From: Treponema zioleckii
Lineage (GTDB): Bacteria > Spirochaetota > Spirochaetia > Treponematales > Treponemataceae
Assembly: GCF_014737315.1 (NCBI RefSeq)
Contig: NZ_JPUF01000022.1
Location: forward strand, 1 to 54,496
Direction: 5' to 3'
DNA length: 54,496 bases
Shown: one piece after another, positions 9,317 to 18,885 of the stretch
How the letters are laid out: each line of letters opens with the position of its first letter
How positions within the stretch are numbered: the stretch's first letter is position 1
Notes under the pieces: generated by a model
Told to the model about the DNA's origin: nothing
Seen by the model: only the letters and a program-made list of their open reading frames with translations
The model's database searches: none
Translations under genes and position numbers: made by a program

Positions 9317-9351
9317 AGAAGATACGCTTGTTGCGTCAAGGAGTGATAATT

Positions 9352-10311
9352 ATGGCTAAGAAGTATGCTTTCCTTTTTCCTGGACAGGGTGCTCAGGCAC
9401 CGGGAATGATTAAGGATGTTGCTGAGAATTCTGCTTCGGCAATGAAAGTTATTGATGATGTTTCAAAACTCATCGATGTTGATATGAAAAAACTCATGTG
9501 GGAATCTGATGCTAAGGAACTTAGTCGTTCAGACAACTCACAGATTGCAATTACGACTGCTTCCCTTGCGATTATGGCAGCCCTCAAGGACAAAGGAATT
9601 GAGCCTAGCGCAGCAATGGGATTCTCCCTCGGTGAGTTCCCTGCTTTGTATGCCGCAGGAGTTCTCTCGTTTGAATCAGTAATCAAAGTTGTTCGCCAGC
9701 GCGGACTCATCATGCAGAAAGTTTGCGAAGAAATCGCCGCAGAGAATGCTGGTCACGCACCTGGAATGAGCGCGATTCTTGGTCTTCCTCCAGAAAAAGT
9801 CGTTGAGATTGCAAAAGGAATCAAAGATGCTTACGCCGCAAATATGAACTCAGTTAAGCAGACCGTAATTTCCGGAACTTTTGACGCTCTTGCAGAGGCT
9901 GAAAAAGCTGCCACAGAGGCTGGCGCACGCCGTGCAGTTCGTCTTGCTGTTGCAGGTCCGTTCCATTCACCGCTCATGCAGAAAGCCGCTGATGAATTTG
10001 AAAAGGTTCTTGCAGACGTAGAGTTCGCAGACCCAAAAATCCACTTGTTCTCAAATGTAACCGGAAAGGCTGTTGAAAAAGGTTCTGAAGCAAAATCAAG
10101 CGCAGTTCTTCATTTGACACACCCAGTTCTTTGGACTGACGAGGAAGCCGTTCTTGCAAACATTATTTCTGTTGAGGGCGGACAGATGGAATGGTCTGTT
10201 CTTGAGCCAGGACCGGGAAAAGTTCTTTCAGGACTTTGGGGACAGACCGAATTCGGTTCAGGAATGCCGGCTTCTCCGGTAAACACTTGGGAAGTTATTT
10301 CTGCACTTTAA
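9352..10311 (+). CDS. fabD: Malonyl-CoA:ACP transacylase
   Basis: Transfers malonyl groups from CoA to acyl carrier protein, the entry step of type II fatty-acid elongation in the cytoplasm. The 319-residue protein has the FPGQGAQ oxyanion motif near residue 10, the nucleophile in GFSLGEFPAL (Ser92), the QRGLIMQ arginine that holds the malonyl carboxylate, and GPFHSPLM with His205 of the catalytic dyad. The usual GHSxGE reads GFSLGE, a Phe where most relatives have His. The start chosen is ATG 9352, with AAGGAG at 9339-9344 and a 7-nt spacer; an upstream in-frame extension to 9328 has no support. fabG follows after 14 nt, but no ACP or ketosynthase gene lies nearby. Confidence 0.93.
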   Translation: MAKKYAFLFPGQGAQAPGMIKDVAENSASAMKVIDDVSKLIDVDMKKLMWESDAKELSRSDNSQIAITTASLAIMAALKDKGIEPSAAMGFSLGEFPALYAAGVLSFESVIKVVRQRGLIMQKVCEEIAAENAGHAPGMSAILGLPPEKVVEIAKGIKDAYAANMNSVKQTVISGTFDALAEAEKAATEAGARRAVRLAVAGPFHSPLMQKAADEFEKVLADVEFADPKIHLFSNVTGKAVEKGSEAKSSAVLHLTHPVLWTDEEAVLANIISVEGGQMEWSVLEPGPGKVLSGLWGQTEFGSGMPASPVNTWEVISAL

Positions 10312-10325
10312 TCACGGAGAATAAG

Positions 10326-11072
10326 ATGGCACTTTTGGAAAATAAAAAAGCACTTGTTACAGGTTCGTCTCGCGGAATTGGTCGCGGAATCGTAGAAAAA
10401 TTCTTGAACGAAGGATGCGAAGTTTGGGGACTTTGTTCAAAGCCTAGCGCAGCCAAAGAAGATTTGGAAAAACTTGCAGCAGAAAAGGGCGTAAAGTTTC
10501 ACGAGATTTATGCTGACGTAGGCAATGCCGAAAACGTTACTGAAGTCGTAAAAGCAGCCCTTGCTGAATCACAGGGATTTGACGTGCTTGTAAACAACGC
10601 CGGAATCACTCGCGACGGACTTTCGTTCAGAATGAAGAAAGAGGACTGGGACGACGTTATTAGAATCAACCTTACATCGGCATTCCTTATTAGTCAGATT
10701 GTCTCAAACGACATGATTAGAAAGCGAAAAGGTTCTATTATCAACATGTCTTCAATCGTCGGAATCCACGGAAACGGCGGTCAGGTAAACTATGCGGCTT
10801 CTAAAGGCGGTCTCATCGCGTACTCAAAATCGCTTGCCGCAGAGGTTGGTGGAAGAGGTGTTCGCGTAAACGTAATTGCACCGGGATTTATTGCTACTGA
10901 TATGACAAACGTTCTAAAAGAAGATATTAAGAGTGCGATGATTGAGCGTGTTCCTCTAAAACGTGCCGGAACGCCAGAAGACATTGCCAACACTGCATTG
11001 TTCCTCGCTTCTGATTTGAGCACCTACATTACGGCTCAGGTAATCGGCGTTGACGGCGGAATGGGCGCATAA
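10326..11072 (+). CDS. fabG: 3-oxoacyl-ACP reductase
   Basis: An NADPH-dependent short-chain reductase that converts beta-ketoacyl-ACP to beta-hydroxyacyl-ACP in fatty-acid synthesis. The 248-residue length is typical. It shows the TGSSRGIGRG nucleotide-binding turn, DVLVNNAG, the catalytic Ser143 (INMSSIVG), Tyr156 and Lys160 (NYAASKGG), and the C-terminal IGVDGGMGA. The start is ATG 10326 preceded by GGAG; a longer frame overlapping fabD is not credible. The 14-nt gap to fabD and the terminator after it define a two-gene operon. Confidence 0.94.
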   Translation: MALLENKKALVTGSSRGIGRGIVEKFLNEGCEVWGLCSKPSAAKEDLEKLAAEKGVKFHEIYADVGNAENVTEVVKAALAESQGFDVLVNNAGITRDGLSFRMKKEDWDDVIRINLTSAFLISQIVSNDMIRKRKGSIINMSSIVGIHGNGGQVNYAASKGGLIAYSKSLAAEVGGRGVRVNVIAPGFIATDMTNVLKEDIKSAMIERVPLKRAGTPEDIANTALFLASDLSTYITAQVIGVDGGMGA

Positions 11073-11096
11073 ATTAAAATACGCTGATTTTATAAT

Positions 11097-11138
11097 GGCA
11101 GAATGGTCTTTTTTAAGGGCTGTTCTGCCGTTTTTTTT
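11097..11138 (+). terminator. Terminator of fabD-fabG
   Basis: GGCAGAA (11097-11103) pairs with TTCTGCC (11123-11129), followed by a run of T. It stands 24 bp after fabG. Confidence 0.8.
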
Positions 11139-11170
11139 TGATTCATTCACGTTTTGTAAAATTTAAAAAC

Positions 11171-11207
11171 AAAAAAGCCCTGCCGGAAGAAAATTCCCCG
11201 GCAGGGC
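11171..11207 (-). terminator. Terminator of pckA
   Basis: GCCCTGCCGG (11177-11186) pairs with CCGGCAGGGC (11198-11207). On the minus strand the stem is followed by TTTTTT, so it ends pckA. It stands back to back with the fabG terminator. Confidence 0.85.
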
Positions 11208-11235
11208 TTTCAGTTATCTTTTAGTTAAGAAAAAC

Positions 11236-13083
11236 TTATGCTTTGTTCAAGCGGCTTTCGAGGTCGTCGAGAATAGCTGTAAGTTCTTTTGGAAGGTGTG
11301 AACCGAATTTTGGATAGTGGTTCTCACGGATATCCTTAACTTCTTTCTTCCATCCTTCAACATCAACTTTTGTGATTTCTGGAAGAGTCTTCTTGTAGTA
11401 TTCTGGGAGACCTTCTGTGTTGATAGCACCGTCTTTTGGCATGTATCCGATTGGTGTGTCAACGTAGTTGTCTTTTCCGTCACAGCGGTCGAAAATCCAA
11501 GCGAGAACGCGTGAGTTGTCGCCGTATCCTGGCCACATGAATCCACCTGGGAGTTCAGCGTTGTTCTCGTCCTTGCGGAACCAGTTAACGTAGAAGATTT
11601 TTGGCAAGAGGTTCTTGTCTTTTGCAGCGTTTCCAACGTTGATCCAGTGCTGGAAGTAGTCGCCCATGTTGTATCCACAGAATGGGAGGATAGCGAATGG
11701 GTCGCGTCGGATTTTACCAACTTCGTCTGCGTTGATTGTAGAAGCTGCTGTAATCTCTGAACCTACGATAGAGCCGAGGAATACACCGTGCTCCCAAGAA
11801 CGTGCCTGATGTACGAGAGGTACAGTTGAAGGGCGGCGTCCACCAAAGAGGATTGCAGAAATCGGTACACCCTCTGGATTCTCCCACTCTGGAGCGATAC
11901 ATGGACACTGGTTAGCAGGTGCAGTAAAGCGAGCGTTTGGATGAGCAAATTCCTCACCTTTTGGAGATTTGTCTTTTGGAAGAGCGTCACGTGTCTTGCC
12001 TTTCCAATCAACGAGTTTGCCCTTTGCTGGGTAACCAATCTGTTCCCACCAAACGTCTCCGTCCTCAGTAAGAGCACAGTTTGTGAAGATTGTGTTCTTT
12101 GAAGCAGAAACGAGAGCGTTCTTGTTAGACTCAGCAGAAGTTCCCGGTGCAACACCGAAGAATCCAGCTTCTGGGTTGATAGCGTAAAGACGTCCGTCTT
12201 TTCCGTATTTCATCCAAGCGATATCGTCACCGATTGTCTCAACTTTCCATCCTGGGATTGTTGGGATAAGCATAGCCAAGTTTGTTTTACCACAAGCACT
12301 TGGGAAAGCACCTGTTACGTATTTAACTTCGCCCTGTGGGTTTGTGAGCTTCAAGATGAGCATGTGCTCAGCGAGCCATCCCTCTTCGTGAGCGATTACA
12401 GAAGCGATTCGGAGAGCGAAACATTTCTTTCCGAGAAGAGCGTTTCCGCCGTATCCTGAACCGTAAGACCAGATGAGGTGCTCTTCTGGGAACTGAGAAA
12501 TGTATTTCTGTTCAACTGGAGCGCAAGCCCATACCCCGTTGTCTTTCTCGCCGTTGTTGAGTGGCTTACCAACTGAGTGGAGACATGGAACGAAGTTGTC
12601 GTCGAGGTACTGCCATACTTTCTCGCCTGCACGAGTCATAATGTGCATGTTGAGTACAACGTATTCTGAGTCTGTCAGTTCAACACCGCACTTAGAGATT
12701 GGTGAACCGAGAGGTCCCATGCAGAACGGAATAACGTACATTGTGCGTCCGTGCATACATCCTTTGTAAAGACCTTTCATTGTTGCTTTGAGCTCTACTG
12801 GGTCAATCCAGTTGTTTGTTGGACCAGCTGCTTCCTGTGTTTTTGAAGAGATGAATGTTCGTTTCTCTACGCGAGCTACATCTGATGGGTCTGAGCGGAA
12901 AAGGTAGCTGTGTGGTTTTTTAGCCAATGGAGTTGCGAGACCTGCGTCTACGCAAACTTTTACGAGGCGATCGTATTCTGCAGTTGAACCGTCGTAGATT
13001 ACAACGTTGTCTGGTTCACACATTGCTTTGCATTCTTCAATCCAAGCTTTAATCTTGGCATTTTTAATGTCGTTAAGTGTCAT
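11236..13083 (-). CDS. pckA: Phosphoenolpyruvate carboxykinase, GTP type
   Basis: Interconverts oxaloacetate and PEP using GTP/GDP. In fermentative gut spirochaetes it may run as PEP carboxylation towards succinate; that direction is inferred. The 615-residue length fits the GTP-dependent family. Visible motifs are the P-loop GAFPSACGKTNLAM (about 270-285) with the reactive Cys, the metal and kinase-2 stretch IGDDIAWMK, GFFGVAPGTS, and FGGRRPSTVPLV. The start is ATG 13083 with AGGAG and a 7-nt spacer; an upstream extension to 13125 runs through an AT-rich leader and is rejected. It is a single-gene unit with its own terminator. Confidence 0.95.
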   Translation of the reverse strand: MTLNDIKNAKIKAWIEECKAMCEPDNVVIYDGSTAEYDRLVKVCVDAGLATPLAKKPHSYLFRSDPSDVARVEKRTFISSKTQEAAGPTNNWIDPVELKATMKGLYKGCMHGRTMYVIPFCMGPLGSPISKCGVELTDSEYVVLNMHIMTRAGEKVWQYLDDNFVPCLHSVGKPLNNGEKDNGVWACAPVEQKYISQFPEEHLIWSYGSGYGGNALLGKKCFALRIASVIAHEEGWLAEHMLILKLTNPQGEVKYVTGAFPSACGKTNLAMLIPTIPGWKVETIGDDIAWMKYGKDGRLYAINPEAGFFGVAPGTSAESNKNALVSASKNTIFTNCALTEDGDVWWEQIGYPAKGKLVDWKGKTRDALPKDKSPKGEEFAHPNARFTAPANQCPCIAPEWENPEGVPISAILFGGRRPSTVPLVHQARSWEHGVFLGSIVGSEITAASTINADEVGKIRRDPFAILPFCGYNMGDYFQHWINVGNAAKDKNLLPKIFYVNWFRKDENNAELPGGFMWPGYGDNSRVLAWIFDRCDGKDNYVDTPIGYMPKDGAINTEGLPEYYKKTLPEITKVDVEGWKKEVKDIRENHYPKFGSHLPKELTAILDDLESRLNKA

Positions 13084-13281
13084 TTTGTATCTCCTAAAAA
13101 AGATTATGAGTTGATTATATTTCATTTTTTTTTGAAAGACAACGCTAAAGGATTGCCGAAAATCAAATTTCTTTTCTTTGATAAAAAAATGTTAGCATCT
13201 TAACTAAATTTTTTTTTTAACGTTCTGTTTATGTGATTTTTTTTCTTGTGGATAAAATAATATTAAGGTTAAATTTAATAT
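13084..13281. promoter_or_regulatory. AT-rich divergent promoter region of pckA and the efflux operon
   Basis: About 200 bp with several long T tracts (13123-13132, 13210-13219, 13238-13245) between the divergently read pckA and tolC-like gene. The promoters for both must lie here, but no pair of boxes stands out. Confidence 0.4.
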
Positions 13282-14586
13282 ATGAAAAAGTTTTTGACTT
13301 GTCTTTTTGTGTTGCTAAAAGGGCTTTCTTTGTTTGCCGCAGAGAATCCGAGGCTCCTTACGATTGATGATGCAGTAAAATTGGCTCTTGAAAATAATAT
13401 ATCTATAGAAAGAAATCAGATAACTTTGAGGGGCCTTGAGCGTGCCAAAAATCATTCCTGGAATTCTGTAAGTCCTAGCATTTCGGTCGGGGCTTCGGCT
13501 GGAGTTCCTATTGATGCGCTGAGTGATTCTGAATCAAAATATTCTGCAAAAATTGATCTTTCGGCATCTCTTTCCCTTTCTTTGACCGCAAACCTTTACA
13601 CTTCTGTTCAGACCGCAAAACTCAACTACGAGCTTGGAAAACTTTCTTTTGACGATGCCGTGCGTTCCGTTGAGCTGAGCGTTCGTCAGACTTTTTACGG
13701 GCTTTTGTACGAAAAAGAAAACATCAGCGTTCAGGAAAAAAATCTCTCGACGCTTCGTACACAGTACAGTTCGAATGCGTCAAAGTACAATGCAGGCCGG
13801 CTGAGCGAGATTGATTTGCTTTCGAGCGAAGTGAGTTATAAAAATCAGATTCCTACGGTTGAGAGCGCGAACACCGCGTATTTGAATGACCTTGCTTCGT
13901 TCAAGCAGCTTTTGGGCTTGGAGCAGTCTGCGGAGATTGAGCTTTCGGGAAATTTGGACGAAATGATTCGGCTTGAAGAAATTTCTCTTGATGGAATCGA
14001 AATTTCTTCTTCAAAAATCAAGAATCTTGAGAAAAAAATCGAGGCCGGAAAAAATGCTGTGCTTTCGGCAAGATTTTCGGCTTACGCTCCAAGTCTGAAT
14101 GCCAGCGTAAAATTTAGCGACGGTTCGTGGTACACGGGCTATGACGGTACGGCACCAGACGCAACAAAAAGCACGAGTCTTACTTTGAGCGCTTCAATTC
14201 CACTTGACGGAATCCTTCCGTGGAGTTCTAAAAGTGACAGCATTGCCTCGGCAAAGGATTCCCTTGAAGATTACGAGCTTCAGCTAAAAAACGTGCGGAC
14301 GGACTTGCAGCTTTCTGTGGATTCGGTTCTCCGCTCAATAAAGCAGAGCCAGTCGGCAATAAAGTCAAAGCAGGCGAACGTAAATCTTGCCCAGCGTTCA
14401 TACAATCTTACATGGAATGCGTACACGCACGGAACGAAGGATTATCTTGCGGTGCAGACTTCTCTCAACTCGCTGTTGTCTGCCCAACTTTCGTTAAAAA
14501 ACGAGATTTACAATCTTATAAAGTCGATTCTTTCGCTGGAAAATACGATTGGCGTAAAATTTGGTACGTTTTCGGCAAAAAAATAA
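13282..14586 (+). CDS. TolC-family outer-membrane efflux protein
   Basis: The outer-membrane channel of a tripartite exporter. The 434 residues start with a signal peptide (LTCLFVLLKGLSLFAAE), then LTIDDAVKLALENN, the usual opening of an outer-membrane efflux domain. Two domain repeats of about 200 residues follow, with long amphipathic helices (for example LSVRQTFYGLLYEKENISVQ and KSKQANVNLAQRSYN). Only a weak AAGG at 13265 precedes the ATG. It leads an operon with an adaptor (43 nt downstream), an RND pump and a PII-like protein. The substrate is unknown. Confidence 0.88.
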   Translation: MKKFLTCLFVLLKGLSLFAAENPRLLTIDDAVKLALENNISIERNQITLRGLERAKNHSWNSVSPSISVGASAGVPIDALSDSESKYSAKIDLSASLSLSLTANLYTSVQTAKLNYELGKLSFDDAVRSVELSVRQTFYGLLYEKENISVQEKNLSTLRTQYSSNASKYNAGRLSEIDLLSSEVSYKNQIPTVESANTAYLNDLASFKQLLGLEQSAEIELSGNLDEMIRLEEISLDGIEISSSKIKNLEKKIEAGKNAVLSARFSAYAPSLNASVKFSDGSWYTGYDGTAPDATKSTSLTLSASIPLDGILPWSSKSDSIASAKDSLEDYELQLKNVRTDLQLSVDSVLRSIKQSQSAIKSKQANVNLAQRSYNLTWNAYTHGTKDYLAVQTSLNSLLSAQLSLKNEIYNLIKSILSLENTIGVKFGTFSAKK

Positions 14587-14629
14587 GAAACTGAATTCAG
14601 AATTACACTAGAACAAAAAGGAGATTTAT

Positions 14630-15682
14630 ATGCAGAAAAATACCTTTCTTGCCACTGTGGTCGGCCTTGCGGCTGTTATTGCGGTAAGCGGAACGTTTTT
14701 ATATACGAAATTTTTTGCGGGCGACGGAGAGTCTTCGGGGCCTGGCGGCAAAGGCGGGCGTGGGGGACGCGGTGGTGGCGACACTGTTGTTTCTGTGCGG
14801 ACGATGGACTTGGCTGTTACGACTCTGCACGGTTATATTTCGACGAATGGCGACATTGAAAGTCAGAATCAGGTGGCAGTTTACCCTGACATTGGCGGAA
14901 AAATAGTTTCGTCGAACGTGCTTTTAGGTTCGCCTGTTCGGAAAGGGCAGATTCTTGCCTACGTTGACCCAAGCGAACCTGGTTCATACTATCGTGCGAG
15001 TGCGGTTTATTCCCCGATTTCGGGCAGCGTTATTACGACGCCTGTAAAAAATGGGACTAAAGTGACTACTTCCACGGCAATCACGACAATTGGCGATATA
15101 AACAACTTGCAGGTCTCGGCGGATGTGCCTGAGAGATACGTGGGAGTTCTAAAAGTTGGCTTAAAGGCAAAAATCTCAGTTGAGGCGTATCCAGACACGA
15201 CTTTTGACGCGACTGTTTTTCGTGTAAGTCCGGTTGTTGATTCTACGAGCCGAACGAAGAACGTAATCCTTCATTTTGACGAGCGGGATTCAAGAATCAA
15301 TGCGGGAATGTTTGCGAAGGTGATTTTGTACACCGAGGATTACGAGGGGGCTGTTGTGATGCCTGCGACTTCCGTGGTTCAGAACGGCGACAAATATTAT
15401 GCTTATGCGGTGAACGATGACAGCACTGTTTCAAAGCGGGAAGTTACTCTCGGAAAGAACGTTGACGGAATGGTTCAGTTGCTTTCGGGCGTTAGTGAGG
15501 GGGAAAAAATCGTAATTCAGGGGCAGACTTCTCTTGCTGACGGTTCAAAAATCAAAGACATCGGTGCGCCAAAATCAGATTCATCTGATTCTTCAAATTC
15601 TTCTGCCTCTGAGTCTTTTGAATCGGTTGGCGAGAAAAAAGGCGAGCGACGTTCTGATTCTGGAAAATCTGGGAGAAAATAA
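14630..15682 (+). CDS. RND efflux membrane-fusion (adaptor) protein
   Basis: A periplasmic adaptor linking the RND pump to the TolC-like channel. The 350 residues have an N-terminal membrane anchor (about 6-28), a Gly/Arg/Lys-rich linker (about 38-50), a split biotinyl-lipoyl domain (GDIESQNQVAVYPDIGGKIV and YSPISGSVITTPVKNG), a beta-barrel domain and a membrane-proximal domain. The alpha-hairpin is nearly absent: only about 10 residues separate the lipoyl halves. This is a known short-hairpin form. The C terminus is a Ser-rich tail with basic ends. AAGGAG at 14618-14623 precedes the ATG. The stop codon directly abuts the start of the pump gene. Confidence 0.9.
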   Translation: MQKNTFLATVVGLAAVIAVSGTFLYTKFFAGDGESSGPGGKGGRGGRGGGDTVVSVRTMDLAVTTLHGYISTNGDIESQNQVAVYPDIGGKIVSSNVLLGSPVRKGQILAYVDPSEPGSYYRASAVYSPISGSVITTPVKNGTKVTTSTAITTIGDINNLQVSADVPERYVGVLKVGLKAKISVEAYPDTTFDATVFRVSPVVDSTSRTKNVILHFDERDSRINAGMFAKVILYTEDYEGAVVMPATSVVQNGDKYYAYAVNDDSTVSKREVTLGKNVDGMVQLLSGVSEGEKIVIQGQTSLADGSKIKDIGAPKSDSSDSSNSSASESFESVGEKKGERRSDSGKSGRK

Positions 15683-18600
15683 ATGAGCATCAGTAAATCA
15701 ACTCTGGAACATCCGGTCTTAACGCTGATTGTTTTTGCGCTCTTGGGCGTAATGGGCTTGTTCACTCTGCAGAACGTTGCAATCAGCTTGATGCCTGATG
15801 TTGACTCTCCATATCTTTATATTTCAACGACTTACACGAATGCGGGACCTGAATCGGTTGAAAAGTCGGTTACGAAACCGCTTGAAGGTTCTCTTATTTC
15901 GGTGAGCGGACTAAAAAATATCACTTCGACTTCGAGCGAAGGTTCTTCTGGAATTTCTCTCGAATTCAACTACGGAACGGATTTGGAAGCAGCCACTAAC
16001 GACGTGCGGGACAAGATTAGCCGCGTTCAGCGAAGCCTTCCAGACGGGGCGGGTTCGCCTTCCATTATGAAGATGGACTCGAACTCAATGCCGATTATGC
16101 GCATTGCTGTGCGCGGAAACCGTTCGAACGACGACTTAAAGCAGATTGCGGAAGACCAGATCGTTGACCTTGTAGAGCAGACTGAGGGCGTTGCCGAGGC
16201 AAGCGTTTCGGGCGGACGGGATAAAATCGTGCGCGTTGACATTTCGCGGAACCGGCTCGCGGCTTACGGGCTTACGATGGCGAATGTGTATTCGGCCGTC
16301 TCAAAGCAGAATTTGGAGCTTGGCGGCGGAAAAATCACCGAGGGAATCCAGAATTATACTGTTAGGACTACGGGTGAATTTTCGAGCATTGACGAAGTGA
16401 ACAACACGATTATCACCACCAAAAATGGCTACGTTGTGCGTCTTTGCGATGTTGGGAATGCTTATTTGGGATATGCCGACAAATCGAACGATGTTTTTAT
16501 TAACGGTGAAGGCGGCGTTTACGTTTCTGTAACGAAGCAGTCAGGAAAAAATACTGTAATTGTTGCAAAGGCGACCCGCGAAAAACTCAAGGAAATTCAG
16601 AATCTTATGCCAAGCGACATTACGCTCGACATAATTCAGGACCAGTCAACTTCGATAAACGACACAATCAACACGCTTTTGGAATCGGCTTACACAGGTT
16701 TGATTCTTGCGGTTCTGATTCTGTTTTTGTTCTTAAAATCTGGAAAATCCACGATGATTATTGCGATTTCCATTCCGCTTTCAATCATCATCACTTTGCT
16801 CTGCATGAATTTTGCGGGAATCACGCTCAATATGATGACGCTTACGGGGCTTATTCTTGGCGTTGGTATGATTGTAGACGCGTCAATCGTTATGATTGAA
16901 AATATCTACGTTTACCGAAGTCGTGGCGCTAAGCCTAAAGTTGCGGCAGTGCTCGGTTCGTCGGAGATGATTATGTCGGTCGTTTCTGGAAATCTCACCA
17001 CGATTTGCGTATTCCTTCCGTTCCTGTTCTTTCTCTCCGACCTTGGAATGATGGGGCAGATGTTCAAGGGAATCATTTTTACGGTCGTTATTGCGCTTGT
17101 TTCGTCGCTTTTTGTTGCGATTTTCCTCGTTCCTGTTTTGGCCGGAAAATTCTTTCCGCTCACAAACCGAAACGAAAAGCCAATAAGATTCATTCCGCTG
17201 AAAAAATTTTACGAGACGCTTGAAATCCCGCTCACGATTGTGACTCGGTTTTACAGGATTGTTTTGCGCTCCGCGTTGAGGCACAGGCTCGTTACGTGCA
17301 TCGTGTGCTTTTCGCTTCTTGCGATATCGTTCATTCTGATTCCGACTTTGCGCGTGAACATGATGAACAGCGGACAAGACAGCAGCGTTACCGTGAACGT
17401 TACGCTTCCAATCGGAACGGCGCTGGAAGAAACTTCGCAGATTCTAAAGTCGCTTGAAAAAATTGCTTTTGACGAAGTGAAGGGATACAAGACGATTATC
17501 ACGTCGATTGGTTCGGGACGAGGCTCGCGCTCATCGTACAAAGGTTCTTTGCAGATAAATCTTCCGGCTGAGGACGAAAAACTTGAGGGCGTGGAATACG
17601 ATACCAGCGATACGATTCAGAAAAAACTCCGTGCGCATTTTGGCGATTTTGCCGGGGCCAGATTCAATTTTAGCCAGGGATTTGCCCGGCAGATGACAGG
17701 AAGCAACTTTAAGATAAATGTGCGTTCTGACGATTTGGACGCGGCTCTTGATGTTGCGAACAAAGTGCGTTCCGTAATGGAAAAGATTTCTGACATTGGC
17801 GAAGTTTCGATTGACACCGAGGAAGGCTTGCCGGAGATTGAGATTGTGATTGACAGGCAGCGCGCATATTCCTTTGGTGTGGACGTAACCACTGTTGCAA
17901 AGGAGATTAGCTACGCGATTAACGGCGTTACCGCCACAACGTACCGTCAGGACGGAAAAGAATACAGCCTTATTCTGATGTATCAGAAGAGCGACAGGCA
18001 GACTGTTGCGGATTTGGAGGAGATTTACGTTAACGGTACTGGCGGCAAGGTGAGTGTTGCGAATTTTGCAGAAGTCAAAAAAGGACTCGGCCCGGTTTCT
18101 ATAAAACGCTCGAATCAGTCTCGAATCGTAAAAGTGACTGCGGACAATACAGGTTCACGAAACGATAACGTGGTTGAAGAAGACATTAAGGCTGGCATTG
18201 CCGACTCGTTCATCATTCCTGACGGCGTTACGCTCACTTACGAGGGAACTTGGAAAGACACTCAGGAGCAGGGACACACGTATTTGTTAATCGGAATCAT
18301 GGCGATTCTTCTCGTATTTGGCGTAATGGCGGGAACTTATGAGAGCTTTAAGGCTCCGTTCATCAATCTTATGACAATTCCCTTCCTTGCGATTGGCGTT
18401 GTGTTCATTTATAAGTTTACGGGGCAGGCCTTTAGTATGGTAAGTGCGGTAGGACTTATTATGCTTGTTGGGATTGTCGTTAACAACGGAATCATTTTGG
18501 TTGACTACACAAACCTCTTGATTGACAGGGGCGTGCCGATGAAGGAAGCGTGCCTTGAAGCCGGAACGAGCCGACTTCGCCCGGTTCTTATGACGACGCT

Positions 18601-18877
18601 CACCACGATTTTGGGTATGATTCCAATGTGCTTTGCGACGACAGGTAGCGCGGCGATGGTTCAGCCGATTGGCGTTGCGGTTGTAGGCGGACTTACAAGT
18701 TCTACGTTTATTACCCTGTTTTTTATTCCTGTTTTGTACTCGCTCATAATGAAAGAAAAAAAGACTCACAAAAGCCGAATTCGAGTTGCCTTTGATTTGC
18801 GTCCTAACGAGCTTGATGAATTGAAAAAAGATTCTTTGGGCACACCGAACGAGTTTACAGATTTTAGCGGAATTTAG
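15683..18877 (+). CDS. RND-family efflux pump (HAE1 type)
   Basis: The proton-driven inner-membrane pump of the system, 1064 residues. TM1 is followed by a porter domain beginning DVDSPYLYISTTYTNAGP and containing LPDGAGSPSI. TM2-TM6 lie at about 335-490, a second porter half follows, and TM8-TM12 lie near the C terminus (GIMAILLVFGVMAGTYESF onwards). The TM4 proton-relay region reads GVGMIVDASIVMIENIY, so one acidic residue stands where many family members have two adjacent Asp. Translation starts at the base after the adaptor stop codon. Drug, lipid or other hydrophobic export is possible; the sequence does not say which. Confidence 0.92.
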   Translation: MSISKSTLEHPVLTLIVFALLGVMGLFTLQNVAISLMPDVDSPYLYISTTYTNAGPESVEKSVTKPLEGSLISVSGLKNITSTSSEGSSGISLEFNYGTDLEAATNDVRDKISRVQRSLPDGAGSPSIMKMDSNSMPIMRIAVRGNRSNDDLKQIAEDQIVDLVEQTEGVAEASVSGGRDKIVRVDISRNRLAAYGLTMANVYSAVSKQNLELGGGKITEGIQNYTVRTTGEFSSIDEVNNTIITTKNGYVVRLCDVGNAYLGYADKSNDVFINGEGGVYVSVTKQSGKNTVIVAKATREKLKEIQNLMPSDITLDIIQDQSTSINDTINTLLESAYTGLILAVLILFLFLKSGKSTMIIAISIPLSIIITLLCMNFAGITLNMMTLTGLILGVGMIVDASIVMIENIYVYRSRGAKPKVAAVLGSSEMIMSVVSGNLTTICVFLPFLFFLSDLGMMGQMFKGIIFTVVIALVSSLFVAIFLVPVLAGKFFPLTNRNEKPIRFIPLKKFYETLEIPLTIVTRFYRIVLRSALRHRLVTCIVCFSLLAISFILIPTLRVNMMNSGQDSSVTVNVTLPIGTALEETSQILKSLEKIAFDEVKGYKTIITSIGSGRGSRSSYKGSLQINLPAEDEKLEGVEYDTSDTIQKKLRAHFGDFAGARFNFSQGFARQMTGSNFKINVRSDDLDAALDVANKVRSVMEKISDIGEVSIDTEEGLPEIEIVIDRQRAYSFGVDVTTVAKEISYAINGVTATTYRQDGKEYSLILMYQKSDRQTVADLEEIYVNGTGGKVSVANFAEVKKGLGPVSIKRSNQSRIVKVTADNTGSRNDNVVEEDIKAGIADSFIIPDGVTLTYEGTWKDTQEQGHTYLLIGIMAILLVFGVMAGTYESFKAPFINLMTIPFLAIGVVFIYKFTGQAFSMVSAVGLIMLVGIVVNNGIILVDYTNLLIDRGVPMKEACLEAGTSRLRPVLMTTLTTILGMIPMCFATTGSAAMVQPIGVAVVGGLTSSTFITLFFIPVLYSLIMKEKKTHKSRIRVAFDLRPNELDELKKDSLGTPNEFTDFSGI

Positions 18878-18885
18878 GAGAAAAT

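Noticed and set aside
16883-17377. Minus-strand frame of 164 residues inside the RND pump gene
   Set aside because: Shadow of a strongly supported gene; highly basic, low-information product without a ribosome site.
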